Source of the DNA: Luteipulveratus halotolerans
GTDB lineage: Bacteria > Actinomycetota > Actinomycetes > Actinomycetales > Dermatophilaceae
Direction: 5' to 3'
NCBI RefSeq assembly: GCF_001247745.1
Contig: NZ_LAIR01000002.1
Span: 3,534,001-3,598,000 of the forward strand
Length of the DNA stretch: 64,000 nt
The position numbers and the translations under genes were made by a program. This document shows, piece after piece, positions 26,606 to 35,053 of this stretch. Each line of letters begins with the position of its first letter. The first letter of the stretch is position 1. The notes beneath the pieces were generated by a model. That model was not told the origin of the DNA, did no database searches, and saw nothing but the letters and a program-made list of their open reading frames with translations.

Positions 26606-26706
26606 AGACACAACACGAAGTGTCCGGAAACCCCGGGGCGGTTCAGAACGTGTGCGTGCGCTTGTGCACATCGGCCCCAACAACAACCATGGTGGTTGCC
26701 TCCTTC

Positions 26707-26930
26707 ACCTGATCAGTGACTGGACGGTTGGGCCGGTCGGCGGACACATCTCAGTGGGGGCGATGCCACGCTCCTCTCAAGTCACGCCGACCGGCTCCTT
26801 CACACCCAGTGCCGGCACAACGCATGCACATCAGCCCACAGGCGACAACAACGCTACGAGCCAGACACCAGGTGCTCAGGATCCAACCAGCCGCGAAAGC
26901 GGCGAGCCTCACCCTGACACTGACGTCCAC
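26707..26930 (-). ncRNA. candidate IS110 bridge-RNA region
   Basis: This is the noncoding arm upstream of the IS110 recombinase start, where bridge RNAs are encoded in IS110-group elements. On the transcribed strand, 26795-26785 pairs perfectly with 26742-26732 (GCCGGTCGGCG with CGCCGACCGGC), enclosing a 42-nt loop. A smaller GCCGC-TTTC-GCGGC hairpin sits at 26903-26890. A stem carrying a large internal loop is the expected shape of a guide loop. The assignment is inferred from position and fold only. Confidence 0.45.
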
Positions 26931-26966
26931 GCTAGACCCGTGGAGGCCGTCCGACCGGGCCATGAC

Positions 26967-27005
26967 GAACGGCCCCGCCTCCCGGGCTGGGAGACGGGGC
27001 CGTTC
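26967..27005 (-). terminator. terminator hairpin of the DHA2 transporter gene
   Basis: A 17-bp stem, GAACGGCCCCG.CTCCC with GGGAG.CGGGGCCGTTC and one mismatch, has a 5-nt loop. It lies 17 bp after the stop codon at 27022. There is no T-run, as is common in high-GC actinobacteria. Confidence 0.7.
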
Positions 27006-27021
27006 GGCGTACGAGCGTGGC

Positions 27022-28239
27022 TCAGTGCATCAGCACCGGCACCTCTTCGCCGCCCTCGCCCTCGGGCGCCGGGGGCGTCTCGAGCGGCTTGCGGGGCAGG
27101 AAGAACGCCGGGATGAACGTCAGCGCCACGAGGATCGAGGCCACGACGAACGTGCTCGCGAACGCCTCGGCGCCCTCGTGCATCGCCATCTGGGTGAGCT
27201 TCTGGACACTGCCGCCGGCGGCCTTGAGAGCCTCGATCACGACCGGGTCCTGCTGAGCCTGCTGCATCGCCTGCGGGGTGCCGACCTGCTGCGCCTCGCC
27301 GAGCTTCTGGCCTGCCTGGACCGCGTTGGAGTTGTTGAAGTGGTTGGTCAGCAGCACCGACATGATCGCGACACCGACCGACGAACCGACCTGCTGGACG
27401 ATGTTGATCAGCGTGGAGCCGCGCGCGATCTCCTTGCCGCGCAGCGTCTTCAGGGCCGACGTCATGATCGGCATCATCGTGGCGCCCATGCCGAGACCCA
27501 TCACGAACAGCACCGGGATGATGTAGCCCCAGTACGAGGTCGACTCGTCGATGCGCGAGAGACCGAACATGCCACCGGTGATGAGGACCAGACCGATCGG
27601 GACGAAACGGCCGATCGGCATCTTGTCGGCCAGCGCACCGGCGAGCGGCATCGTGACCATCGCGCCGATGCCCTGTGCCGCCATGAGCAGGCCGGAGTTG
27701 GTGACCGACTCGCCACGGATCTGCTGCAGGTAGGTCGGCACCAGCAGCAGACCACCGAAGAACGCCGCCACGAACAGGAACATCGTGATGATCGAGACCG
27801 TGAGGTTCTTGTTCTTGAACAGCCGCAGGTCGAGCAGCGGGTGCTCGGGGCGGAAGGTGTGGAACACGAACGCCACGATCAGCACCGCACCGACGATCAT
27901 CGGGATGAGCACCTTCGCCGCGGCGATCGTGCCCTCCTCGGGGATCGAGGAGACGCCGTACAGGAACAGTGCCAGACCCGGCGACATCAGCAGCATGCCG
28001 AGGAAGTCGAACGACTCCGACGGGTGCGTCTCGTCACCCGGCAGCGCCCAGGCGGCGTACGCGATGGCGGCGATGCCGAGCGGCAGGTTGATCAGGAAGA
28101 TCCAGTGCCAGCTGGCGTGGTCGATCAGGACGCCGCCGATGATCGGGCCGAGGATCGGGCCGAGCAGCATCGGCACGCCGAGGATCGCCATCAGACGACC
28201 CATCCGCTCCGGGCCGGCCGCGTGGGTCAGGATCGTCAT
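27022..28239 (-). pseudogene. DHA2-family MFS transporter, N-terminus missing
   Basis: The frame encodes a DHA2 exporter from the middle of helix 4-5 onward (VGMTILTHAAGPERMGRLMAILGVPMLLGPILGP is motif C) to the normal C-terminus. About 405 residues follow the first plausible ATG at 28239. Complete relatives have some 120-130 more residues (helices 1-4 and motif A), and no such sequence lies upstream in any frame. A promoter and TetR-like operator remain at 28340-28366. A deletion of the gene's start is therefore likely, close to the IS zone. Residual function is doubtful. Confidence 0.78.
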
Positions 28240-28576
28240 ACCGACCGCCGCATACGGATGAGAGGGAGACGGACGTTTGTCTCGTGATCGGCCCGTCAGA
28301 GCCGACGGCGAGAGCGTGTGGCCTGCCCCCGCGCGTATCAGAGTAAACCTACCGACCGACAGGTAGCCACTCCGTTTTTGCGCATTCTGCCGCCGGACAT
28401 CCCCCGTTTCCGGACCGGCGGCCCGCCGCCCGGACTCGGTGCGGTCACGATCCGATGGAACGTGAGCGGACTCGCGGGACGTCGTAGGTCGGTCTGCGTT
28501 ACGGTCCCGGTGCCTCACCCGGCCGGTGCAGGCCCGCACGACCCACCGACCGAGCACGTCCGAAAGGGAATGCCAC
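28240..28576. other. intergenic region between truncated MFS and TM2 gene
   Basis: Besides the operator at 28340-28366 it holds a -10-like TACGGT near 28500 for the TM2 gene and its GAAAGGGA ribosome site near 28562. No coding sequence is supported. The missing 5' part of the MFS gene is not here. Confidence 0.5.
28340..28366 (-). promoter_or_regulatory. promoter and TetR-like operator left from the truncated MFS gene
   Basis: CTACC and GGTAG are inverted in CTACCGACCGACAGGTAG (28349-28366). TACTCT (minus strand, 28345-28340) is a possible -10. The ACCGACCG core is typical of TetR sites in front of DHA2 exporters. No tetR gene adjoins. Confidence 0.5.
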
Positions 28577-29029
28577 ATGTCCAGCAGCGCCCCGCCCCCG
28601 CCGCCGCCCGCCGGTCCCCCGATGGGTCCCGGCCCGCAGGGCCCCGGTCCGCAGGGTGGCCTCTCGCCCGAGGGTCCGTACTTCGTGAACCTCATGGGCC
28701 AGGAACAGGGTCCGTACCACATCAACGACCTGCGCAACATGGCTGCGACCCAGCAGATCAAGAGCGACACCGCCGTTCGTCACGGCGACGGCGCGTACTT
28801 CCCGGCCAAGCAGATCCAGGGTGTCTTCTCCGACAAGGACTACGTCACCACGCTGATCATCTCGTGGCTGGTCGGCGTCTTCGGCATCGACCGCTTCTAC
28901 CTCGGCTACACCGGGCTCGGCATCGCCAAGCTGCTCACGTTCGGTGGCTGCGGCGTCTGGGCGCTCGTCGACCTGATCATGATCGCCATGCGCAAGGTCC
29001 CGGATGCACAGGGTCGCCCGCTCGCCTGA
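28577..29029 (+). CDS. GYF_2-TM2 domain membrane protein
   Basis: 150 residues. A Pro/Gly-rich leader (PPPPPPAGPPMGPGPQGPG, about 1-30) is followed by a GYF_2 module (PYFVNLMGQEQGPYHINDLRN, about 33-80). Then comes a TM2 domain with two helices and the DRFYLGYTGLGIAKLLTFGG loop. GYF_2 is thought to bind proline-rich peptides; TM2 proteins are of unknown function. The ATG at 28577 has GAAAGGGA upstream. It overlaps the DUF2752 gene, so the two are likely co-expressed. Confidence 0.87.
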   Translation: MSSSAPPPPPPAGPPMGPGPQGPGPQGGLSPEGPYFVNLMGQEQGPYHINDLRNMAATQQIKSDTAVRHGDGAYFPAKQIQGVFSDKDYVTTLIISWLVGVFGIDRFYLGYTGLGIAKLLTFGGCGVWALVDLIMIAMRKVPDAQGRPLA

Positions 29030-29444
29030 GCAGGCTCACCCACAGCTCGCACCACGCCCGCTGACGGCGTGGTGGGCGGGAGGACTCATCGCGGCCGTCA
29101 CGGCCGCGGCGGTCCTCCCGCCTGCTGCTGCCGGCAGCGGTCCGGTGCTGTGCCCGTTCCGCCGGCTCACCGGGCTGCCGTGCCCCGGCTGTGGCCTGAC
29201 CCGCTCGTGGGTCGACACCGCGCACGGCCACCTGGGGTCGGCGTTCGAGCTCAACCCGTTCGGCCCGATCACCTTCGCCCTGGCGGTGGCGGCCGTGCTG
29301 ATGGTGCTGCTCCGCCGCCCGTGGCCGACCGTGAGCGGCCGCCTCGCCGTGGTGGTCGGCGTGCTCGCCGGTGTGGCTCTCGCCGCCTGGGGCATCACGC
29401 GCATGGTGCTGGTCGCCCGCGGAGAGTGGTCGGGCCCCTACTGA
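29004..29444 (+). CDS. DUF2752 membrane protein
   Basis: 146 residues. The DUF2752 core CPFRRLTGLPCPGCGLTRSW is intact, with the conserved CPxCGxTR-type cysteines, between hydrophobic helices. Function is unknown; the family often accompanies TM2 proteins. The ATG at 29004 lies inside the TM2 gene, giving a 26-nt overlap. A later start is possible but would shorten the first helix. Confidence 0.82.
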   Translation: MHRVARSPEQAHPQLAPRPLTAWWAGGLIAAVTAAAVLPPAAAGSGPVLCPFRRLTGLPCPGCGLTRSWVDTAHGHLGSAFELNPFGPITFALAVAAVLMVLLRRPWPTVSGRLAVVVGVLAGVALAAWGITRMVLVARGEWSGPY

Positions 29445-29483
29445 TCCGGGGCCGTTCCCTGCAGTGCCCCGCCCGTACGCCGG

Positions 29484-30842
29484 TCAGGCGCCCGCGTCGC
29501 GCAGGTGGATGTCGTGCATGGCGAGCCCCTCGATCAGGCGGATCAGCCGCGCTGCGGCCTCATCGCCCTCCGGAGTGCCGGGCTCGGCGTCGTACTCGAC
29601 CACGACCGCAGGCAGCGGCGTCTCGACCAGCCGCGCCGACCGCCCCGCGAGTCGCAGCGCTCCCGCGTCGCTGAGGTCGGGAAAGCGCCGCCGCGCGAAC
29701 ACCGCCACCGCCGGCACCGTGGGTCCGGTCATCCGGCTCGGGACCAGCCGCCCGCCGGTCGAGCGGCGGTAGCCGAGCACCGCGATCTCGGCGCCCGCGT
29801 CGATCACGCCCACCGCGAACTCCGCGAGCGCCTCCGACGGCAGCCGCCCGTGACGAGGGTCAGCGGTGACCTCCATCTGCTCGACGACGCCCGGCGGCTG
29901 GGGGATCACGTCGAGCATCCCGTCGAAGCCCGAGCCGGTGATCACGAATCGGCTCGGCCCGGGCGACACCTGCTGGGCGACGTCGGTGATCAGCTCCGGG
30001 TCGTACGCCGACTCGGGCGGCTCGATGATGCCCGCCCAGCTCGGCGGGGTGAGGCCGGCCGAGCGGCACACGTCGGCGGTGAGCTCACCGATGCGCATCG
30101 GGGCGTCGTACGGGTGGACGACCTCGGCGTGCACCAGCGGCGCCCAGGTGTCGGAGGCGAGCGGCGCGAACGCCGGGTCGAGGTCGTCGGACGCCGAGAA
30201 CTCACGGCCGTCCCAGCTCAGCCGCAGACCCAGGTGGCCGTCGTACAACGTGTCGCCGGTGTCGACGACCCAGCGGCTGCCCGTGACGCGCAGCATCGCG
30301 CTCGCGGCCGGCGTGAGCGAGGAGGTGGCGGGCGTGACGACGGTGAGCCCGAGCCCGTGCCGGGCGACCCACTGCTGCTGGTGGACCAGCCACGGCGTGA
30401 GCGCGATGCGCTGCTGACTCTGGATGACGAGGGCTTGGGTGTCGGTGAGCGCATCGGCGGGGCAGTCGTCGGGCAGCGCCTGATAGGGCGCGGACAGGTC
30501 GGGCTCGTCCGGGACGATCGCGAGCGACCGGCGCTCGGCGACGCCACCGAGCGCGGACGCGAGCGCACCGGCCACGTCGCGGACCAGGCTCTCGGGGGCG
30601 CCGTACTCGGCGACGACGTCGTGCCCGGTCGCGCACAGGTCGAGGTCGACGCCCTGACCGTCCGCGCTGCGGTGCGGTCGGCCGATCCACACGCGGGGCC
30701 GGTCGTTGCCGTCGGTGACGACGACCCACTGCTCGCTGACCTCCGTACGCACCCCGAGACGCCCGACCGCGGGCGTGACGACCCGCAGCACCTCCTCCAG
30801 CGACGCAGGTCGCGCGGTCCTGACCGCCCAGTCCTCAGACAT
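29484..30842 (-). CDS. DUF6177-like protein
   Basis: 452 residues, soluble and without a signal peptide. Recognisable stretches are LTDTQALVIQSQQRIALTPW in the middle and SPGPSRFVITGSGFDG after it. I associate this pattern with the DUF6177 family found near type VII secretion genes in actinobacteria, but from memory only. No ESX gene is in this window. The ATG at 30842 is preceded by CACGAT and 7 nt. The protein is well conserved in composition; no catalytic motif was seen. Confidence 0.6.
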   Translation of the reverse strand: MSEDWAVRTARPASLEEVLRVVTPAVGRLGVRTEVSEQWVVVTDGNDRPRVWIGRPHRSADGQGVDLDLCATGHDVVAEYGAPESLVRDVAGALASALGGVAERRSLAIVPDEPDLSAPYQALPDDCPADALTDTQALVIQSQQRIALTPWLVHQQQWVARHGLGLTVVTPATSSLTPAASAMLRVTGSRWVVDTGDTLYDGHLGLRLSWDGREFSASDDLDPAFAPLASDTWAPLVHAEVVHPYDAPMRIGELTADVCRSAGLTPPSWAGIIEPPESAYDPELITDVAQQVSPGPSRFVITGSGFDGMLDVIPQPPGVVEQMEVTADPRHGRLPSEALAEFAVGVIDAGAEIAVLGYRRSTGGRLVPSRMTGPTVPAVAVFARRRFPDLSDAGALRLAGRSARLVETPLPAVVVEYDAEPGTPEGDEAAARLIRLIEGLAMHDIHLRDAGA

Positions 30843-30971
30843 GCCGGGCATCGTGCCACGGCTCTCCCCCGGGCGAGGGAGGACGCCCCTCGGCACGGTG
30901 ATGCGGCGTACGCCCTGATCCGGCAGGTTCGCCGGGGTGAGTGGGCCTGCGAGGTTTGGAAGGATGCCGGT

Positions 30972-32282
30972 ATGACGTCCGAGCCGGTGAGCGATGCCGC
31001 CGCACCGTCTCGTGCGGGCGAGACGCGCAGCGTCCCACGGCTGCTGCTGCCGTTGGTGTTCCTGCTGATCGGCTCAGCGCTGGCCCTGTCGTTCGCGTCG
31101 ATCGACCTCTCGTTGTGGTCGGTGATGACCTCGGCGGACCAGCCCAACGCCCTCCTGTGGCCCGTCATGGCCGCCGTCAGCTGCCTGCCACCCACGCTCA
31201 TCGCGCTGACCCCCGCCGTCCGCCAGGTCGAGGCGACGGCCGTCTCGACCTTGCTCGGCATCGACTTCGGCGACCAGCTGCCCGGCCCTGCACGCACCTG
31301 GGACCAGCGGTGGCGCACCGTCACGTGGTTCTGGATGCACCTCATCGCCGGCGCGGGCGCAGGGGCGCTCGTCGTGCTCGGCACGGTGTTCGCGGTGTCG
31401 GTGTCGGTGCAGCCGTTCGTGTTCGACAAGGGCGACCACGTCGCCGACGTGTCGTGGGCAGTCGTCTACGGCGACGCCCGCGACCTGATGTACCCCCTCG
31501 GCGCACTCGTCCTCGTCCTCGTGGCTGTCGGAGCACTGCTGCTGATCATCGCCGTGCTGCGTTCGCTGGCGCGGCCGATGCTCGGTCAGACCGTCGATGA
31601 GCGCATTGCCGAGCTCGACACGCGCACGACCCACCTCGTCGAGCGCACCCGCCTGGCCCGCGAGCTGCACGACAGCGTCGGCCATGCCCTCTCGGTCGTC
31701 GTGCTGCAGGCAGCCGCGGCCCGGCGCCGGCTGGCGACCGATCCGGCGTCCGCCGAGTCGTCGTTGTCGTCGGTCGAGGAGGTCGCCAACAGCGCGCTCG
31801 CCGAGCTCGACGAGGTGCTGGGTCTGCTTCGTGACGAGGAGCGCCCGACCGCCAAACGACCGCTGCACGACCTCGCCAGCCTGTCGAGCCTGATCGGCGC
31901 CGTCCGCGGCACCGGGCTCGATGTCGAGACCGACCTCCGCGAGTCCGACCTCACCGGTCTCGCCCCGGTCGTGTCGCGCGAGGCCTACCGCATCGTCCAG
32001 GAAGGCCTCACCAACGCGATGCGCCACGCCCCGGGCTGCACCGCCACCGTGCGCATCCACCGTCGCCGCGGACGGCTGCACATCGAGGTCGCCAATCCCG
32101 TTGCGGGCCAAGGCAGCTCGTCATGGCGGCGTCGCCAGGGTGCCGGCGGCAGCGGCCTCGAGGGCATGCGCGAACGCTGCCGCATCCTCGGCGGCACCGC
32201 CGATGCGGGCGCCCACCACGGCATGTGGGTCCTGCACGCCCAGCTCCCCCTACCTGCTTCATCAACCAAGGAGACCCGGTGA
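30972..32282 (+). CDS. NarL-type sensor histidine kinase
   Basis: 436 residues. Four hydrophobic segments (about 24-45, 62-80, 118-140 and 175-200) form a membrane sensor. The HisKA_3 phosphoacceptor is ARELHDSVGHALSVVVLQAAAARR. The ATPase domain has EAYRIVQEGLTNAMRHAPG (N box) and GSGLEGMRERCRILGG (G box). The ATG at 30972 is chosen; the frame further upstream is antisense to the DUF6177 gene. The stop overlaps the start of the response regulator (GTGA). Confidence 0.9.
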   Translation: MTSEPVSDAAAPSRAGETRSVPRLLLPLVFLLIGSALALSFASIDLSLWSVMTSADQPNALLWPVMAAVSCLPPTLIALTPAVRQVEATAVSTLLGIDFGDQLPGPARTWDQRWRTVTWFWMHLIAGAGAGALVVLGTVFAVSVSVQPFVFDKGDHVADVSWAVVYGDARDLMYPLGALVLVLVAVGALLLIIAVLRSLARPMLGQTVDERIAELDTRTTHLVERTRLARELHDSVGHALSVVVLQAAAARRRLATDPASAESSLSSVEEVANSALAELDEVLGLLRDEERPTAKRPLHDLASLSSLIGAVRGTGLDVETDLRESDLTGLAPVVSREAYRIVQEGLTNAMRHAPGCTATVRIHRRRGRLHIEVANPVAGQGSSSWRRRQGAGGSGLEGMRERCRILGGTADAGAHHGMWVLHAQLPLPASSTKETR

Positions 32283-32935
32283 CCGACAACCCCTCCGTAC
32301 GAGTGCTGCTCGTCGACGACGAAAAGCTCGTCCGCGCCGGGCTGCGTGCGCTCGTCGACGGCGAGCAGGGCATCACCGTCGTCGGCGAAGCGGGTGACGG
32401 CGCCGAGGCGATCTCCAAGACCAAGGCGCTCTCGCCCGACGTCGTGTGCATGGACGTCCGCATGCCCAACGTCGACGGCATCCAGGCCACCCGCGTCCTC
32501 ACCGAACGCCACCCCGACAGCAAGGTGCTCGTCCTCACGACGTTCGAGAACGACGACTACGTCCACGAGGCGCTGCAGGCCGGGGCGCAGGGGTTCCTGC
32601 TCAAGCGGGCCGCACCCGACGCGGTCGTCAGCGCGATTCTGACTGTGCACCAAGGCGATTCGCTGCTCTACCCCGATGCCGTACGCCGCCTCGTCGCCTC
32701 CGCGGCGCCGGACACTCCGACCAAGCCGGGCCTGCCGATGCTGAGCGAGCGCGAGGGCGACGTGCTGCGGCTGATCGCTCGCGGGCTGTCCAACGCCGAG
32801 ATCGCCGGCGAGCTGTTCGTCACGGTCGAGACGGTCAAGACGCACGTCACCTCGATCCTCGGCAAGCTCGGCGTCCGCGACCGCGTCCAGGCCGTGATCC
32901 GCGCGTACGAGACCGGTTTCGTCCCCCTCGACTGA
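32279..32935 (+). CDS. NarL/LuxR-type response regulator
   Basis: 218 residues. The receiver domain has DDEKLVRAGL (acidic pocket), Asp in VCMDVRMPNVDG and Lys in FLLKRAAPD. The C-terminal LuxR HTH contains LSEREGDVLRLIARGLSNAEIAGEL and VKTHVTSILGKLGVRDRVQAV. The GTG at 32279 has AAGGAGA upstream. It forms a two-component pair with the kinase just before it; the stimulus is unknown. Confidence 0.92.
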   Translation: MTDNPSVRVLLVDDEKLVRAGLRALVDGEQGITVVGEAGDGAEAISKTKALSPDVVCMDVRMPNVDGIQATRVLTERHPDSKVLVLTTFENDDYVHEALQAGAQGFLLKRAAPDAVVSAILTVHQGDSLLYPDAVRRLVASAAPDTPTKPGLPMLSEREGDVLRLIARGLSNAEIAGELFVTVETVKTHVTSILGKLGVRDRVQAVIRAYETGFVPLD

Positions 32936-32990
32936 CCCCTGCCCCGCCGTTTGGCACAGCTCCCAGTGGGAGGTACTGCGACGGGCAGTG

Positions 32991-33048
32991 TGCACTGGTT
33001 CGTGTGGTGGACCACGCGGACTCTTGGCTCACCTCACGAACCAGTGCA
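32991..33048. repeat. dispersed hairpin element, copy A (58 bp)
   Basis: TGCACTGGTTCGTG (32991-33004) and CACGAACCAGTGCA (33035-33048) are perfect inverted arms. The interior holds a small GTGG-TGGA-CCAC hairpin and a conserved TTGGCTCACC stretch. A homologous element is at 58711-58769. It lies 55 bp after the response-regulator stop. Confidence 0.8.
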
Positions 33049-33084
33049 GAGCAACCATCGGCCCCTCCCCGGCGAGGAGCCACA

Positions 33085-33215
33085 CCGCTGGTTGAGCCGG
33101 GCGAGCGCCCTGGCGCGAGCCCGTGTCGAAACCACGTGACTGCGAGGGAGACTCCCCCACCGCACCTCGGTTTCGACACGGTCTCGCCTAGCGGCTCGAC
33201 CGGCTCAACCAGCGG
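33085..33215. repeat. REP-like palindromic repeat, locus 1
   Basis: CCGCTGGTTGAGCCGG (33085-33100) is perfectly inverted at 33200-33215. Inside, GTGTCGAAACC pairs with GGTTTCGACAC near 33169. Partial copies (GCTCGGCCAGCGG) follow to about 33250. The same family recurs at 36.5, 54.8 and 58.5 kb. Confidence 0.85.
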
Positions 33216-33263
33216 AGGTGCGGCTCGGCCAGCGGAACGTGCGGCTCGGCCACCGGGGGCGGC

Positions 33264-34148
33264 CTACTTGGACATGCCTGCGGTGAGGCCGGCGACGATC
33301 TGCTTGGTCGCCAGCAGGAACAGCACGATCAGCGGCACGGTCGTGATGACCAGGCCGGCGAAGATCGCCGAGTAGTTCGCCTCGTTCTCACCGAAGAACG
33401 TCGTGAGCCCGACCGGCAGGGTGTACTTGGAGTCGTCGCGCAGCAGCACCAGCGGGAAGAGGAAGTCGTTCCAGATCGGGACGAACCTGAAGATCGCGAC
33501 CGTCGCGACCGCCGGCTTGACCATCGGCACCATGATCCGCACGAACGTCTGCCACGGCGAGGCACCGTCGAGCGCGGCCGCCTCCTCGAGCTCTTCCGGC
33601 AGCTGGCGGAAGAACGTCGTCAGCACGAACACCGAGAACGGCACGCCCGACGCGGCGTACATCAGCGCGAGACCGAGCCGTGAGTCGATCAGGCCGACAC
33701 CGTCGAACAGGTAGAAGATCGGCAGGATCGCCAGGTGGATCGGCAGCATCAGCCCGGACATGAACAACGACTCGACCGCGCCGAGCAGTCGTGAGCGCGA
33801 ACGCGCCAGGCCGTACGCCGCCATCGTCGCCACTGCCGTCGACAGCAGCACCGCACCGCACGTGACGAGCAGGGAGTTGACGAAGTAGGTCGCGAACGAC
33901 CCGTCGGTCCAGGCCGTCTTGTACGAGTCGAGCGTGGGCGGCCAGGGCGCGCCGAGCGGGTCCTTGACCAGGTCACCGTTGGGTCGCAGCGAGCTGGAGA
34001 CCATCAGCACGAGCGGCAGCAGCGCACCGATCGCGTAGACCCACAACGCGATCGAACCGACTACTCCCCCAACGGGTTTGGCCTTGCCACGGCGGACAGG
34101 AGCGGAGCGTTGGACGTCGGCCGGACGCTCGGTGTCGAGAGCGGTCAT
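33264..34148 (-). CDS. sugar ABC transporter permease, MalG type
   Basis: 294 residues, six helices. The EAA loop that contacts the ATPase is EELEEAAALDGASPWQTFVRIMVP (about residue 190). CUT1-family importers take up oligosaccharides or glycerol phosphate. It overlaps the MalF-type gene by 4 nt and is the last gene of the operon. No ATPase gene is present, so a shared MsiK-type ATPase elsewhere is expected. Confidence 0.9.
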   Translation of the reverse strand: MTALDTERPADVQRSAPVRRGKAKPVGGVVGSIALWVYAIGALLPLVLMVSSSLRPNGDLVKDPLGAPWPPTLDSYKTAWTDGSFATYFVNSLLVTCGAVLLSTAVATMAAYGLARSRSRLLGAVESLFMSGLMLPIHLAILPIFYLFDGVGLIDSRLGLALMYAASGVPFSVFVLTTFFRQLPEELEEAAALDGASPWQTFVRIMVPMVKPAVATVAIFRFVPIWNDFLFPLVLLRDDSKYTLPVGLTTFFGENEANYSAIFAGLVITTVPLIVLFLLATKQIVAGLTAGMSK

Positions 34149-35044
34149 CCGGTGATCCTCCGCTCCTGCCGGCGCAGCACCCAGGTCGCGAGCATCGCGC
34201 CTCCGAAGATCAGCACGAACAGCAGGGTCGCGAGCGCCGAGGACGTGCCTACGGCGTCAGGAGCCCCCGAGTCGAACGCCGTTCGGTAGAACAGCAGCGA
34301 GACGAAATCCGTTGCGCCAGCGGGGTTTCCGGTGGAGCCGCCGATGGCGTACGGCAGGGCGAACGCCTCCATCGCAAAGATGAACGTCAGCACCGAGACG
34401 GTCCCGATGGCCGGCACCAGCAACGGCAGCACGATCTTGAAGAACGACTGCCGGTGCGAGGCGCCGTCGACACGGGCGGCCTCGGTGAGGTCGTCCGGGA
34501 CGCCGCCGAGTGCGGCGCCGTACAGCAGCACGGGGAAGCCGATCCACTGCCAGACGCTCACGAGGACGACGACCCACAGGGCGGTGCTCGGCTGCCCCAG
34601 CCACGGCACCGCCCATGACTCGAGACCGACCTTGGTGAGCAGGGTGTTGACCGGCCCGAACGTCGGCGACAGCAGCAGGGTCCACAGGTAGCCGATGACG
34701 ATCGGGCTCAGCAGATAGGGCATCGCGTAGAGCGTCTGCAGGATGCGGCGGGTGCGGTCGCGCCGGTAGAGGAAGTACGCGATCGAGAGCCCGATGGTGT
34801 TCTGCACCAGCATCGTCCCGATGAAGAACAGGGCGTTGTGGCCGATCGCGCGCGGCAGGTCGGTGGTGAACGGCGCCTTGGTGAAAAGGGTCCGGAAGTT
34901 GTCGAGCCCCGCGAAGTCCGAGCGCGTCGTGCCCTTCCAGTCGAAGAACGCGTACGAGAACGCCGTCACCATCGGGTAGAGCACGAACACCCCGAACAGC
35001 AGCAGCGCCGGGGTGACGAACAGCAGAGAGGTACGCCGGCGCAC
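34145..35044 (-). CDS. sugar ABC transporter permease, MalF type
   Basis: 299 residues, six helices. The EAA loop reads PDDLTEAARVDGASHRQSFFKIVLP. It starts with GTG 9 nt after the stop of the binding-protein gene and overlaps the next permease by 4 nt. It pairs with the MalG-type protein as the channel of a CUT1 importer. Confidence 0.9.
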   Translation of the reverse strand: MRRRTSLLFVTPALLLFGVFVLYPMVTAFSYAFFDWKGTTRSDFAGLDNFRTLFTKAPFTTDLPRAIGHNALFFIGTMLVQNTIGLSIAYFLYRRDRTRRILQTLYAMPYLLSPIVIGYLWTLLLSPTFGPVNTLLTKVGLESWAVPWLGQPSTALWVVVLVSVWQWIGFPVLLYGAALGGVPDDLTEAARVDGASHRQSFFKIVLPLLVPAIGTVSVLTFIFAMEAFALPYAIGGSTGNPAGATDFVSLLFYRTAFDSGAPDAVGTSSALATLLFVLIFGGAMLATWVLRRQERRITG

Positions 35045-35053
35045 GTCAGCTCG

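Larger units (their letters stand above)
25314..26645 (+). mobile_element. IS3-family insertion sequence, 1,332 bp
   Basis: The imperfect terminal inverted repeats begin TGAACCGCCCCGGG at both ends, with about 26 of 29 positions matching. Flanking copies of GAAC (25310-25313 and 26646-26649) are a 4-bp target duplication. It carries orfA and orfB in the usual -1 frameshift arrangement and is intact. Confidence 0.9.
24299..26690 (-). pseudogene. IS110-family DEDD recombinase gene, split by IS insertion
   Basis: The first 15 residues (MVVVGADVHKRTHTF) are encoded at 26690-26646, preceded by a good AAGGAGG. The rest, from VAVDEVGKQIGQLTV to the C-terminus, is encoded at 25313-24299. Removing the IS3 element and one copy of GAAC restores a continuous frame of about 351 residues. 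The DEDD residues are present (GADVHK; AVEDCRHL; SDPIDALAVARA), as is the C-terminal serine domain (MPGCGELSAAKLLGE; GNRQINCAIHRIAI). As it stands the gene cannot make full-length protein. Confidence 0.9.
24286..26935 (-). mobile_element. IS110-family element, interrupted by an IS3-family element
   Basis: The interrupted DEDD recombinase gene lies at 26690-26646 and 25313-24299. The outer boundary near the UBP gene is placed at about 24286, after TTGACATAGGAG. TTGACA here could serve as the -35 of the promoter formed in the excised circle, as in other IS110 elements. The distal boundary is uncertain: the upstream noncoding arm extends to somewhere before the terminator at 26967. IS110 elements have no terminal inverted repeats, so the limits are estimates. 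Confidence 0.7.

Noticed and set aside
29505..30971. N-terminal extension of the histidine kinase to 925 residues
   Set aside because: It is antisense to the DUF6177-like gene and lacks any domain pattern.
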